Below, in pieces: positions 26,375 to 35,318 of a stretch of DNA of 64,000 nt (the stretch's first letter is position 1; each line of letters starts with the position of its first letter). A program made the translations under genes and the position numbers. Source of the DNA: Halieaceae bacterium (lineage in GTDB: Bacteria > Pseudomonadota > Gammaproteobacteria > Pseudomonadales > Halieaceae); the NCBI GenBank assembly GCA_902520195.1, contig CABYND010000001.1, positions 1 through 64,000 on the forward strand, in the 5' to 3' direction. The notes below the pieces were generated by a model. It saw only the letters and a list, made by a program, of their open reading frames with translations, searched no databases and was not told the DNA's origin.

Positions 26375-27880
26375 TCAGATGCCCGGCGCCCAGCTAGCGT
26401 GAAAACCAAACGGCACCCGCTGCGGTAGGGTCACGCGGGCCATGGGACCCGCCGCGACATCCGTCGCGTCGAACACCAGGCAATGGGATGACCAATCGGT
26501 GCTGTCGGTGACCAATGTCACCACATAGCCATCGTCCTCGGCATCATCACGCGTCGCGCCGGTCTTGGGTGCGTACACAGCCTCGCTGCCAAACACACCC
26601 TCACCGTAATCCCACTGCTGCCGACAACCGTTTTCATTGTCGTACTTCACCAATCCGGTAAAGCGAAGGGTATGCCCGCCCTCTTCCAGCAGCGGGATAC
26701 GCTGATGATAGGCGAAGCGGCTTTTCACGCCGGCATACAGTGGGTTGGTCTTGTTGAACTCGGTGTTGAGGTCGTCGATGTCGCCCTCGCGCACTTCTCC
26801 CGTGCGCAAATTAAAGCGCCAACGGTAGTTATTTGCCTCGAGACGCATATAGGCCAGCATGTGCGAGAGTTCGCCCTCCCCATTGGTAGCCGCAGGCATG
26901 GGGTTAATTGACCGGCAACCGTCCATCACCACCCAGTCGCCCTCTTCCCAACAGTTGCTCACATGCAGGATGTAGCAGGGCTCACACTCGAACCAGCGGA
27001 TCTCATCACCCCGGCCGTAGCGCGGAATAAAACCGAAGCGGGTCGGGATATCTCGGTGGAAAGTCAGCACCCGCATTTGGTGACGCTCGAGCACCTTCGG
27101 GTCATGGAAGAAAGGCAGGTCATGCAGAATGGTGTAGTTGGGGGTAAAGCCAATGTCATGGGGCAACCGCGGGCCGGGCAGATCGATCTCTGCTTCATGC
27201 AATAGCTTGCCAGAAGGATCGGCCACACCGCAGGTCATGTAGGGTGGCTCATCTCCGTAATCGAAGAACAGCAATTCCCCCGTCGTCCAATCCACTTTGG
27301 AGTGTGCCGACAGCCGACGATGGCACCTGCCCTCGAGCTCGAAGTAACCCTCGGTTTCCAGCGTCTGGGGATTCAGGCGATAGGGATGGCCCGCGTTGTA
27401 CCACAGGGTCATCAGGCCGCCTGCGTAGTAAAAGAGATCCGTATTGGAGGTGTCCTTGATGCCAAAGGGTGAGACCTCAAAATCAAAGGGCCCCATGACG
27501 CCGTTCGACATAGAGCGGCCAGCCTGACGCTCCTCGGCGAGGGCCACGGTATCGACATAGCGGTTGCGGTAGGCGGCCTCGCCCTGGCAAAACGAGACGG
27601 CGTGCACCATGCCGTCACCGTCGAATGGGTGGTACCGGTTCTCCGGCTGGTGGATCGGGTTCGGGCCGTTGCGAAAGTAGGTGCCCAACAGGTCTTTAGG
27701 CAGCTCGCCCTCCACCCGCAGGCCGGATTCGCTGAGCTGAAGCGTGGTCGGCGCATAAACGCCGTGCAGATAGGGGTTATCGAGCCCATAAATCCAGGGC
27801 TGGGTATGCTCAAATTCTGCGACGCCACCAATACAGTCATCGGTGACCGGGTAAGCCGGCAAGTGCAGTGCTTGATTCAT
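26375..27880 (-). CDS. Carotenoid cleavage oxygenase family protein
   Basis: Iron(II) dioxygenase of the RPE65/carotenoid- and stilbene-cleaving family, about 501 residues. It opens with LPKDLLGTYFRNGPNPI and HPFDGDGMVHAVSF, family hallmarks. The four iron-ligand His lie in SAHSKVDWTTGE, ILHDLPFFHDP, CYILHVSNCWEEGD and the C-terminal VPFGFHASW. ATG at 27880 is preceded by GGAG at suitable spacing; a frame reaching 28186 crosses the promoter region and is rejected. It is divergent from the thiolase pair. The substrate could be a carotenoid, apocarotenoid or stilbenoid phenol. Carotenoid fits a phototrophic lineage but is inference. Confidence 0.92.
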   Translation of the reverse strand: MNQALHLPAYPVTDDCIGGVAEFEHTQPWIYGLDNPYLHGVYAPTTLQLSESGLRVEGELPKDLLGTYFRNGPNPIHQPENRYHPFDGDGMVHAVSFCQGEAAYRNRYVDTVALAEERQAGRSMSNGVMGPFDFEVSPFGIKDTSNTDLFYYAGGLMTLWYNAGHPYRLNPQTLETEGYFELEGRCHRRLSAHSKVDWTTGELLFFDYGDEPPYMTCGVADPSGKLLHEAEIDLPGPRLPHDIGFTPNYTILHDLPFFHDPKVLERHQMRVLTFHRDIPTRFGFIPRYGRGDEIRWFECEPCYILHVSNCWEEGDWVVMDGCRSINPMPAATNGEGELSHMLAYMRLEANNYRWRFNLRTGEVREGDIDDLNTEFNKTNPLYAGVKSRFAYHQRIPLLEEGGHTLRFTGLVKYDNENGCRQQWDYGEGVFGSEAVYAPKTGATRDDAEDDGYVVTLVTDSTDWSSHCLVFDATDVAAGPMARVTLPQRVPFGFHASWAPGI

Positions 27881-28030
27881 CGTTGTCTCCGCCCATTCGC
27901 GTATGCGGCGATCCGGGCCACAGCCTAGCAAGGAAAAATGGCTGGCCGCAACGCGCAGCCGGCCTGCCGGTAGCGCTTGCCACCCCACGGCGCGCCGCCT
28001 AGGATCAGCGTCAGCACAAGGAGAATCACC

Positions 28031-29266
28031 ATGCATGCGCCAATTTATATCCTCGGCGGCAGCCAAACCGACTTCGCGCGCAACTGGGCGCGGGAAGAGC
28101 TGGAGATCTACGATCTCTTTGCCGAAGCGCTGCAAGACGCCGTGCAGCACGCGGCAATCGAGCCGGCTCAGATTGAGGCGGGCCACGTGGGCAACTTCGT
28201 GGGTGACCTGTTTACGCGTCAGGGTCTGATCGGGGGATTCTTCGGCCAGGTCTACCCTGAGCTGGGCAATTTACCGACCGCCCGGCACGAGGCCGCCTGC
28301 GCGTCGGGCTCAATGGCGCTGCTGGCGGCCATGCGCGACATTGAGGCGGGGCACTATGACGTGGCCTGCGTGGTGGGCCTGGAGCTGATGCGCAATGTCG
28401 ATGGCAGAACCGGAGCTGAGTATCTGGGAGCCGCGGCGTGGCAGGGACATGAAGCCACAAGCTGCGAATTCCCCTGGCCGTTCCTGTTCGATCGCATTAC
28501 CCAGGAATATGACCACCGCTACGGAATCGCTGACGAGCCGCTGACCCGCATCGCAGAAATCAATTTTGGCAACGCCAAACAGAACCCGCGGGCACAGACA
28601 CGAGACTGGGCCTTTGCCGAGGGCAGCTTTGGCAATGACCCCGCACTCAACCCCTCTATCGAAGGCCGGGTGCGTAAACTCGACTGCGGGCAGATCACCG
28701 ACGGCGGGGCCTGTGTGATTCTGGCCAGTGAGCGCTTCGCCCGGGCACACGCTCAGGATCGCGGTCAGCAGCTCGTCGATATGCCGCGCATCAAAGGGTG
28801 GGGGCATCGTTCCGCACCCATTTTGTTGGAAACAAAGCTGGCCGCCTCAAAGGACCGCGAGCTGATATTTCCCCATGCGGCGCAGGCGCTGGCCGACGCG
28901 CGCGCGCGAGCGGGGATGACAGACATTACTGACCTCGATGGTCTGGAGACCCACGACTGTTTCACTATCACCGAGTACATGGCGATTGATCACTGTGGCC
29001 TGACCGCCCCCGGTGAGAGCTGGAAGGCGGTGGAAGAAGGCCGCATCACCCGAGACGGTGACTTTCCGATCAACCCCAGTGGCGGGCTGATCGGGCTAGG
29101 GCATCCGGTTGGCGCGACAGGCGTCCGCATGGTGCTCGATTGCGCGCGACAGGTCACCGGCCAGGCCGGTGATTATCAGATTGCCAATGCCGAGAACATG
29201 ACCACCTTCAATGTGGGCGGCAGCACGACGACCTGCGCCAGCTTTGTCGTAGGCGTGGGTTCGTGA
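28031..29266 (+). CDS. Thiolase family protein (SCP-x/acetyl-CoA acetyltransferase type)
   Basis: About 411 residues of the thiolase superfamily. The nucleophilic Cys is in HEAACASGSMALLAAMRD and the C-terminal region has NPSGGLIGLGHPVGATGVRM. The usual CxG motif is replaced by the SCP-x-like NVGGSTTTCASFVVG. Such enzymes cleave or form 3-ketoacyl-CoA esters, often branched or steroid side-chain types. ATG at 28031 with AAGGAG about 8 bases before it. Its TGA overlaps the GTG of the next thiolase (GTGA), so the two are translationally coupled, suggesting a shared pathway. Confidence 0.9.
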   Translation: MHAPIYILGGSQTDFARNWAREELEIYDLFAEALQDAVQHAAIEPAQIEAGHVGNFVGDLFTRQGLIGGFFGQVYPELGNLPTARHEAACASGSMALLAAMRDIEAGHYDVACVVGLELMRNVDGRTGAEYLGAAAWQGHEATSCEFPWPFLFDRITQEYDHRYGIADEPLTRIAEINFGNAKQNPRAQTRDWAFAEGSFGNDPALNPSIEGRVRKLDCGQITDGGACVILASERFARAHAQDRGQQLVDMPRIKGWGHRSAPILLETKLAASKDRELIFPHAAQALADARARAGMTDITDLDGLETHDCFTITEYMAIDHCGLTAPGESWKAVEEGRITRDGDFPINPSGGLIGLGHPVGATGVRMVLDCARQVTGQAGDYQIANAENMTTFNVGGSTTTCASFVVGVGS

Positions 29267-30459
29267 AAGATGTTTTTATCTACGATGCTATCCGCAGCGC
29301 GCGAACCCGGGCCAAAGCCAACGGCGGGCTGCACCCTTTAACGCCACCGGAGTTACTGAAGCCGCTGTATCAGGCACTGGCACAGCGTAATCAGCTGGAC
29401 CCCACACTTGTGTCGGAGGTCATTCTGGGCTGCGTAACCCAACACGGGGAGCAAGCCGGCAATATCGCTAAGACCTCTGCGCTGTTTGCCGGTTGGCCAG
29501 AATCTGTGTCTGGGCTGACGGTGCACCGCTTCTGCTCATCCAGTATCGATGCCATTGCGCTGGCAGGACTCAAGGTGGCGGCCGGACACACTCAGGCTAT
29601 TGCCGCCGGTGGCGTCGAGATGATGTCCCGCGTGCCGATGCTTTCTGACGAAGCACGGGTCTTCAGCGATCCCGCATATGCCGTCCGCCATCAGGTGTTG
29701 TTGATGGGTAGCGGTGCTGATCTGATCGCCACGCGCATTGGTGCCAGCCGGGAGGATTGCGATGCGGTGGCACTGCAGAGCCAGCAGCGCGCAGCGCTGG
29801 CGCAGCAAGAGGGGCGGTTTCAGTCGATCGTCCCCATCGAGACACCCGAAGCGCTGATCAGTGAGGATGAGTGTATCCGCGCCGACATGACCGCAGAGCG
29901 ACTGGCGAGGTTACCCGCGGCGTTCGCGGAGCTCGGTGCGGCGGGCGCCGACCAATTACAACTCGCGAAGTTCAGTGAGCTGGTGGCCATCGAGCACGTC
30001 CACACCCTTGGCAACTCCCCTGCGATGTGTGACGCCGGGGCGCTGGTTTTGCTTGGAGACGCCGCCTTGGGTGAGTCACTCGGCATATCGCCCAAAGCCC
30101 GCCTTATGGCCAGCACCACGGCATCGGGCGAGCCGCTGGAAGTGGTGAGCGGCTGCGTGACGGTGACCGAGGCGCTGTTGGCGGATCAAAGTCTCCACGC
30201 TCAGGACATCGATTTGTTTGAGATACACGAGGCCTTCGCCGCAACCGTGGTCAAAACCCGCCAGGAGCTCGGTATCGACGACTCGCGGCTTAACGTGAAC
30301 GGCGGCGTGATCGCACTGGGTCACCCGATGGGCGCAACGGGGGCGATCATGACCGGCACGTTGATTGATGAACTCCATCGACAAGAGCTGAGCAAGGGTA
30401 TCGTTGCCGCCAGCGGCGCTGCCGGTAGCGGCAGCGCACTGTTGCTTGAGCGCTGTTAA
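29263..30459 (+). CDS. Thiolase with second catalytic Cys replaced by Ser
   Basis: A 398-residue acetyl-CoA C-acyltransferase-like protein. The N-terminal half has the nucleophile in VHRFCSSSIDAIALAG, and the C-terminal half has LFEIHEAFAATVV (His variant of NEAFA) and GGVIALGHPMGATGAIM. At the C-terminus, where FadA/FadI-type thiolases have a Cys that acts as general acid/base (GLVAAC-type), this protein has GIVAASGAAGSGSALLLE, so Ser384 stands in its place. GTG start at 29263 overlaps the upstream thiolase stop by 4 bases. It may have reduced or altered chemistry, or work as a heteromer with its neighbour. Confidence 0.88.
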   Translation: MKDVFIYDAIRSARTRAKANGGLHPLTPPELLKPLYQALAQRNQLDPTLVSEVILGCVTQHGEQAGNIAKTSALFAGWPESVSGLTVHRFCSSSIDAIALAGLKVAAGHTQAIAAGGVEMMSRVPMLSDEARVFSDPAYAVRHQVLLMGSGADLIATRIGASREDCDAVALQSQQRAALAQQEGRFQSIVPIETPEALISEDECIRADMTAERLARLPAAFAELGAAGADQLQLAKFSELVAIEHVHTLGNSPAMCDAGALVLLGDAALGESLGISPKARLMASTTASGEPLEVVSGCVTVTEALLADQSLHAQDIDLFEIHEAFAATVVKTRQELGIDDSRLNVNGGVIALGHPMGATGAIMTGTLIDELHRQELSKGIVAASGAAGSGSALLLERC

Positions 30460-30529
30460 ATCTGGCGTCTTGAGTACCGCAGTGCGAGGAACATCCACCG
30501 ACGGCAGTGAGCGGATCAGTACCTGACCC

Positions 30530-32509
30530 TTAACGCACCCAGATGGGTGAGCTCCAGACGCGCTCTTGAAGGGTGGTGTGCAGATCAGGCCGCGGCTCAA
30601 CGCCCGCGCGGATCGCATCCCAGGTCGACCATCGGCAGGTCGGATTCTCCAGGGCCCGCACGTAGTAGAAGGCGCGGCTGTCGGGATCATAATCGGGGTC
30701 CTGCCACACGGTCTTCAACTCGGCGGCACCGACGCCCTCGGTGATGCTGCAGTCAGATATGTTGACCCGGGCACCGTTGTCGCCGCAGCGGTGGGTATTG
30801 GGGTCAGGGGTCAGACCGTCTGAGCATGCGACATCGTAGACCTGCTCATAGGTTTCACCATGCTTTTCCCAGCCCTTGATGATTTGGAGCCGTTGTAGCG
30901 CCGTGCCACGCGGATCGGCACTGGCCCAGGCGACGAATTGCGGAGCCTCATCCGTTTTAGCCAGCTCGCCACCCATCGCCACGCCTCCCGCATAAGCCTT
31001 CTCGATCATGGTCTCGGAATTCAGAATGTCCAGGGCGTAATCGTGGCCCGCAAAAAACCGCACGCGCATGCGCGGGCCTGAAGTGGCGAAGGTCTCCTTG
31101 CGGCGGAAAGCATCATAAATAGCATCCCGGGTGTTCTCCTCGGCCCAGACACCGGTCACGCCCGAGGCGCTCCAGCTCTCGAAGCCACCACCGTAGGTGT
31201 AAGTCCGTCCGTCGACCTCTGTCAACGTATCGGGGGCCAGAAATCGCGCGAACAGGCCGTACATGGTGTCCACCGGTACCGAGCCGCGGCGCTCGGGCAG
31301 TCCATCCAGAAGGCCCGCCTTGGAGAAATAGGTCTCCTCGTCGTCACTGGTGCCTGCCACGTGGGTATCGCTCGCCGCGACAAAGCCGAACTGATAGGGG
31401 TTCTTCACACCCTGTGCTTCCAGCGCCAGACCATTGAGCAGGGCCTCACGAACATAACTACCTTTCTCTTCGCTGTGCAGGCTGGTGCCCACGCGGAACC
31501 TGTAGATCTCAAAGTCAGCCCACTCATCGTTAGGCGACAATAGAGGATGGGTATCTGAAGTGCCCTTGACCTGGGTGATCTCCACAATCGGCTCATTGCG
31601 CACGCGCTGATCGGCGTAGGCGTCGTCCATTGGGTCACCCGCCCAGTCCACCAACTTGAACATCTGACCGTTGGAGCCATTCGAGTTGTGGGGAATCGCC
31701 AGACTTTCGATGCCCTGGTCTCTCAGCGTATCCATCCAGTCCCAGAGACCCTCCGGGTTCTGGGAGTTCAGTCGGGAAAACGGCACAGCCGGCAATTTGT
31801 CGGCGCCGCGAAATACGACGTTACGGTGCAAATTGCCGACATCGTCAGTCGAGGAGGTGTATTCGTAGGCCACAAAGGTCGTGAAGTGACCGGGGTCATT
31901 ATATTGCTCAGCCGCATTGATGATGTCCGCCCAGGCACGGCGGGTCACCCCGATCGCCATTTCTTCTGAGATCTCTCCCGAGAGAATGCCCGCCAACGTG
32001 TCGGGAATGAATGAGGCAAAGTTCGCGAGCCGGGTGACCAGACTCAGCTCACCCATGTTGTCTTCGGCGTTCAGGTTATGCAGCGGCTGCGAAACGGCGT
32101 ACTGGGAAAACGACGTGGTGGTGTCGCCCGCTTCCAGCGCGAGGCCGAGGAACATGGCGTGGTCAGTGACGGCGTAAAAGTCGAGGGGCGTCGCCATCTG
32201 AATTTGATAGCCTGCCGGGTGCTCGATCGTCTCGCCCTGAGCAAAGCGGTAGGCGTCATAGGGGGTGGCGGTGGTGCCAAAGTTATAGGCGTCAAAGGAG
32301 TATTCGGTGTGCACATGCAGATCGCCGAAATACGCATTGCGTAGCGGATTAGCGGGTGGCGGCGTGCGATCCAGAATATCCATCACCGGCTCGAGGGAAT
32401 TGCCCCCGCGCCCGCCAAAGTTGCGATCCTCGTCGAGCAGGCCGACTTCTTCGGTACAGGCAGTGGTGAGCGCCAGCAGGCTAGCAGCAAAAACCAAACG
32501 TTTACTCAT
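30530..32509 (-). CDS. DUF3604 lipoprotein
   Basis: A 659-residue exported protein with lipobox LTTAC, so probably membrane-anchored. DUF3604 family: metal-binding PHP-like start YFGDLHVHTEYSFDAYN, then FYAVTDHAMFLG, AYEYTSSTDDVGNLHRNV, IPHNSNGSNGQMF, and VAASDTHVAG. The GDLHVHT and TDH His residues resemble the PHP phosphoesterase site, so a metal-dependent hydrolase is likely, but no substrate is established for the family. It is the last gene of the leftward GST/nitronate monooxygenase/acyl-CoA dehydrogenase operon, 38 bases after the preceding gene, and is therefore probably in the 23-bp-palindrome regulon. Confidence 0.88.
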   Translation of the reverse strand: MSKRLVFAASLLALTTACTEEVGLLDEDRNFGGRGGNSLEPVMDILDRTPPPANPLRNAYFGDLHVHTEYSFDAYNFGTTATPYDAYRFAQGETIEHPAGYQIQMATPLDFYAVTDHAMFLGLALEAGDTTTSFSQYAVSQPLHNLNAEDNMGELSLVTRLANFASFIPDTLAGILSGEISEEMAIGVTRRAWADIINAAEQYNDPGHFTTFVAYEYTSSTDDVGNLHRNVVFRGADKLPAVPFSRLNSQNPEGLWDWMDTLRDQGIESLAIPHNSNGSNGQMFKLVDWAGDPMDDAYADQRVRNEPIVEITQVKGTSDTHPLLSPNDEWADFEIYRFRVGTSLHSEEKGSYVREALLNGLALEAQGVKNPYQFGFVAASDTHVAGTSDDEETYFSKAGLLDGLPERRGSVPVDTMYGLFARFLAPDTLTEVDGRTYTYGGGFESWSASGVTGVWAEENTRDAIYDAFRRKETFATSGPRMRVRFFAGHDYALDILNSETMIEKAYAGGVAMGGELAKTDEAPQFVAWASADPRGTALQRLQIIKGWEKHGETYEQVYDVACSDGLTPDPNTHRCGDNGARVNISDCSITEGVGAAELKTVWQDPDYDPDSRAFYYVRALENPTCRWSTWDAIRAGVEPRPDLHTTLQERVWSSPIWVR

Positions 32510-32547
32510 GACACGTTCTCGATCTTTATTGTTGTCGGGGCTGGAGT

Positions 32548-32943
32548 TTACGCGTCATCGGGTGCGGGCGGCACCTCTGATACACGGCGCCACTCCACCG
32601 AACGGCGGACAAACCCGACAGTCACGTTGAAGACCATTCGGTCGTCAGCCGCTAAGGTGATCTCTGCTTTGCGGTACTCACCCAATCGCGCAGCGAAGAC
32701 CTGCGCGGACCATTCATTGGGGTCGTCGCTGGCCTCAAGGTCGGTGACGACCAAAAAGCCCAAGCGGTCCGACCGGATGTCGTTACGAATCATGACCCCC
32801 TGACCGGCTTCCGGCTGCATCTCAATCCACACCGGATCGCTCTCATGCTGCCAGTAGCCGGCGAGCTGGGTTTCGGCGTTGCCGGGCATCGTGACCATGG
32901 CGCTCAACATGAGAGGTAACAGTTTGGGTAGCAAGCGAGTCAT
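32548..32943 (-). CDS. Small secreted DUF2147-like protein
   Basis: About 131 residues with a signal peptide (LLPKLLPLMLSAMVTMPGNA). The mature part starts GYWQHESDPVWIEM, alternates beta strands, and has RLGFLVVTDLEASDDPNEWSAQVF and KAEITLAADDRMVFNV. This looks like the small beta-barrel DUF2147 fold, but the match is only by pattern. ATG at 32943 has GGAG 9 bases before it; a longer start at 32958 overlaps the dehydrogenase stop. It lies between acyl-CoA dehydrogenase and DUF3604 in one transcript. Function unknown. Confidence 0.65.
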   Translation of the reverse strand: MTRLLPKLLPLMLSAMVTMPGNAETQLAGYWQHESDPVWIEMQPEAGQGVMIRNDIRSDRLGFLVVTDLEASDDPNEWSAQVFAARLGEYRKAEITLAADDRMVFNVTVGFVRRSVEWRRVSEVPPAPDDA

Positions 32944-32957
32944 GACAGGGGGCTCCA

Positions 32958-34172
32958 TTAGGGCGTCAGTTCACGAGCGGTCAGTTTGCCCAACTGGGAC
33001 ATGTGTACCTCATCGGGGCCGTCTGCGATGCGGCAAAAGCGACCGATGGTGAAGACCTCGGGGATCATGGTGTCCTGACACACGCCCATGCCACCGAAAA
33101 TCTGCATGGCGCGATCGGCAACTTCCTGTGCCATTTTGGGCGCCACGATCTTGATCATGGAAATATAGGGTCGCGCCCCGTCGAGTCCTTCGCGGTCCAT
33201 AACCTCCGCCGCCTGCAATGTGAGCAACCGGCACTGCTCGATGTCACACCGGCTCCGCGCGATCTCATGCTGAATCGAGGTCTTTCTGATGAGCGGCTCG
33301 CCGAATGCCACCCGTTCTTGGGCGCGGGCACACATGAGCTCAAGGCAGCGCTGGGCCATCCCCACAAAACCCATCGCGTACTGAAAACGGCCGGGGCCGA
33401 GGCGCCCCTGAGCAATCTCAAAACCGCAGCCCTCCCCCTTGATCATATTGCTGACCGGCACCCGCACATCTTCGAACAGCAGTTCCGCCTCACCGCCGGG
33501 CGAATGCAGGCTGTCGAAGGCGCGCAACGTTCTGACCAGTTTCACACCGGGGGTGTCCCGGGGCACCAGAATCGTCGAGTGCTGGCGATGCCGGTCGTTC
33601 TCAGGATTGGACTTGCCCATCACCAGCATGATCTTGCAGCGCGGCCCCACCGCGCCGGTGGTCCACCACTTGCGGCCATTGAGCACGTACTCATCCCCAT
33701 CCCGCCGGATCTCGAGCTCCATATTGGTGGCATCTGATGACGCCACCTGCGGCTCGGTCATCGCGTAAGCGCTGCGAATCTCGCCCGCCAACAGCGGCTT
33801 CAGCCACTGCTCCCGCTGCTCTGGCGTGCCGTACTTGGCGAGCACTTCCATGTTGCCCCGATCTGGCGCGTTGCAGTTGAACACGCTCTGGGCCCACATG
33901 ACCTTCGACATGGTCTCAAAGAGCGGTGCGATCTCAACGTTGGTCAGGCCCGGACTCCAGGGCGCGTACTCCTCAGGCAGAAACAGGTTCCACAACCCCT
34001 CGGCCTTGGCCTTGTCGCGAATGTCGTCATACCAAGCAGGCACTTCCCAGAGGTGCTCCGGGTCATGGCACCACTCGTGCCATTCACTCTCGCGCGGATA
34101 AATATGCTCGTCCATGAAATGCTGCAGATGCGCATTCAATGCCCGAACTTGGTCGCTTTTCTCAAAACCCAT
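32958..34172 (-). CDS. Acyl-CoA dehydrogenase
   Basis: FAD-dependent alpha,beta-dehydrogenase of acyl-CoA thioesters, 404 residues. Motifs: YAMTEPQVASSDATNMELE (FAD/substrate loop), GRKWWTTGAVGPRCKIMLVMGK, then the C-terminal QIFGGMGVCQDTMIPEVF and the RIADGPDEVHMSQLGKL end typical of the acyl-CoA dehydrogenase 10/11 (ACAD10/11-like) group, where the Asp after GP stands near the FAD and the catalytic base position is in this region. AGGAA precedes the ATG by 6 bases. It follows the interrupted GST-like gene by 15 bases in the leftward operon. Substrate chain type unknown. Confidence 0.93.
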   Translation of the reverse strand: MGFEKSDQVRALNAHLQHFMDEHIYPRESEWHEWCHDPEHLWEVPAWYDDIRDKAKAEGLWNLFLPEEYAPWSPGLTNVEIAPLFETMSKVMWAQSVFNCNAPDRGNMEVLAKYGTPEQREQWLKPLLAGEIRSAYAMTEPQVASSDATNMELEIRRDGDEYVLNGRKWWTTGAVGPRCKIMLVMGKSNPENDRHRQHSTILVPRDTPGVKLVRTLRAFDSLHSPGGEAELLFEDVRVPVSNMIKGEGCGFEIAQGRLGPGRFQYAMGFVGMAQRCLELMCARAQERVAFGEPLIRKTSIQHEIARSRCDIEQCRLLTLQAAEVMDREGLDGARPYISMIKIVAPKMAQEVADRAMQIFGGMGVCQDTMIPEVFTIGRFCRIADGPDEVHMSQLGKLTARELTP

Positions 34173-34187
34173 ACGGCGTTCCTATTG

Positions 34188-35318
34188 CTACTTCCTGTTT
34201 CGTCTAAGGAGTGTGTCGTGCACACCCACCATTTTCGTATCGGCGCGAAAAGGCAGTCCCTGCTCCTGCCCCTCGAGCAGCGGTAAATCACGATCGCGCC
34301 ACAGGGGCTCCCAGCAGCCGGTGCTCTTCAGCAGTGCCTCTGCATCAGTCTTGGCATCAGCGGGTAGCGCCTCAAAATGGTCTCGCAACTGCTGCAGGCA
34401 CCAGACCCGGTATCTCGAATAACGCGCACCCTCACAGCGGATGCCATCGATCTCAACGGTAAAACGTTTGCTTCCCACTCGCACTGCTTCCACATTCGCC
34501 GACAGGTAGAGCAAATAACCGCGCCCCATATGCTCCAGAAGCGCGGTCACACCGGATGGGATGCCGGTCTGCCACTCGCCCTGAACGGTATCGAGCCGGG
34601 TGTCCCATGAATGGGTGACCCACTGCAGTACTGCCGGCGCCTGCTGCCTAAGCAATTCGAGCGGCACGGGGTCCAGCGCAAAATGCCGGAAGAACGACCC
34701 GGCAAACCCCACATCGGCGAGAGACGGTCGCGCTCCCAAGAGAAAAGGCTGTTGGCTGAGCGTGGCCTCAAGCTGTTGCCAGAGCGCGGCGACGTCGGCT
34801 TCGACCGCTTTAAAGTCAGCCCGGGTGATGCCATCCCCGGTAGTGTAGCCACTGCGCTGTCGATGCATCAGAAGGCGCCGTTTAAACCAGACCGGGAGCG
34901 GGTGGTGAACCATGACCTCAGTTGCCAGGTGATACGACGCAAAGCGCGCGCCCTCGGCATAGTGCCAGCGGTAATGCATGGCGGGTCGCCACCACCACTC
35001 ATCGGCCCAGTCCTCCAGCAGGTGGCAGACAAAACGCTGCAAAGGATCCGGCGGCAGAATCGGGTGCTCTGGATGGCGCGCCTCAAACTACTCGATCATC
35101 TTGGTGGAATCGGTCATGTATCGACCTTCGGGCAAGATGATGGCAGGCATCTGCATCACCCCGAGCTCCCGCTCCAACACCTTGCGCACGGCTGGAAACT
35201 GCATGCTCTCCAGCCGATAGGGAATTCGCTTGAGCCGGAGGTAGTTCTCCATCTTCCCAGTGAAGTAGGAGATATTGGAGCCCAGAAGAGTGAGCGGTGC
35301 GGTACCCTGGTCAGACAT
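34188..35318 (-). pseudogene. GST-like protein gene interrupted by one in-frame TAG
   Basis: One continuous reading frame of 377 codons is broken only by TAG at 35090-35088 (codon 77). Before it is a thioredoxin-like GST N-domain (TLLGSNISYFTGKMENYLRLKRIPYR, in pieces TLLGSNISYF and ENYLRLKRIPYR; MPAIILPEGRYMTDSTKMIE). After it, still in frame, FEARHPEHPILPPDPLQRF and the helical domain LLEDWADEWWWRPAMHYRWH, closely parallel to the intact paralogue at 36262-37302 (LIEDFADEWCTKYMFHYRWH). The paralogue has Arg at the stop position. No good restart codon follows the TAG. It may be a recent nonsense mutation, a readthrough site or a base-call error. Its ATG overlaps the nitronate monooxygenase stop by one base. 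Confidence 0.85.

Noticed and set aside
33003-33737. 244-codon plus-strand frame inside the acyl-CoA dehydrogenase gene
   Set aside because: Antisense shadow of a clear dehydrogenase; no motif or start signal.
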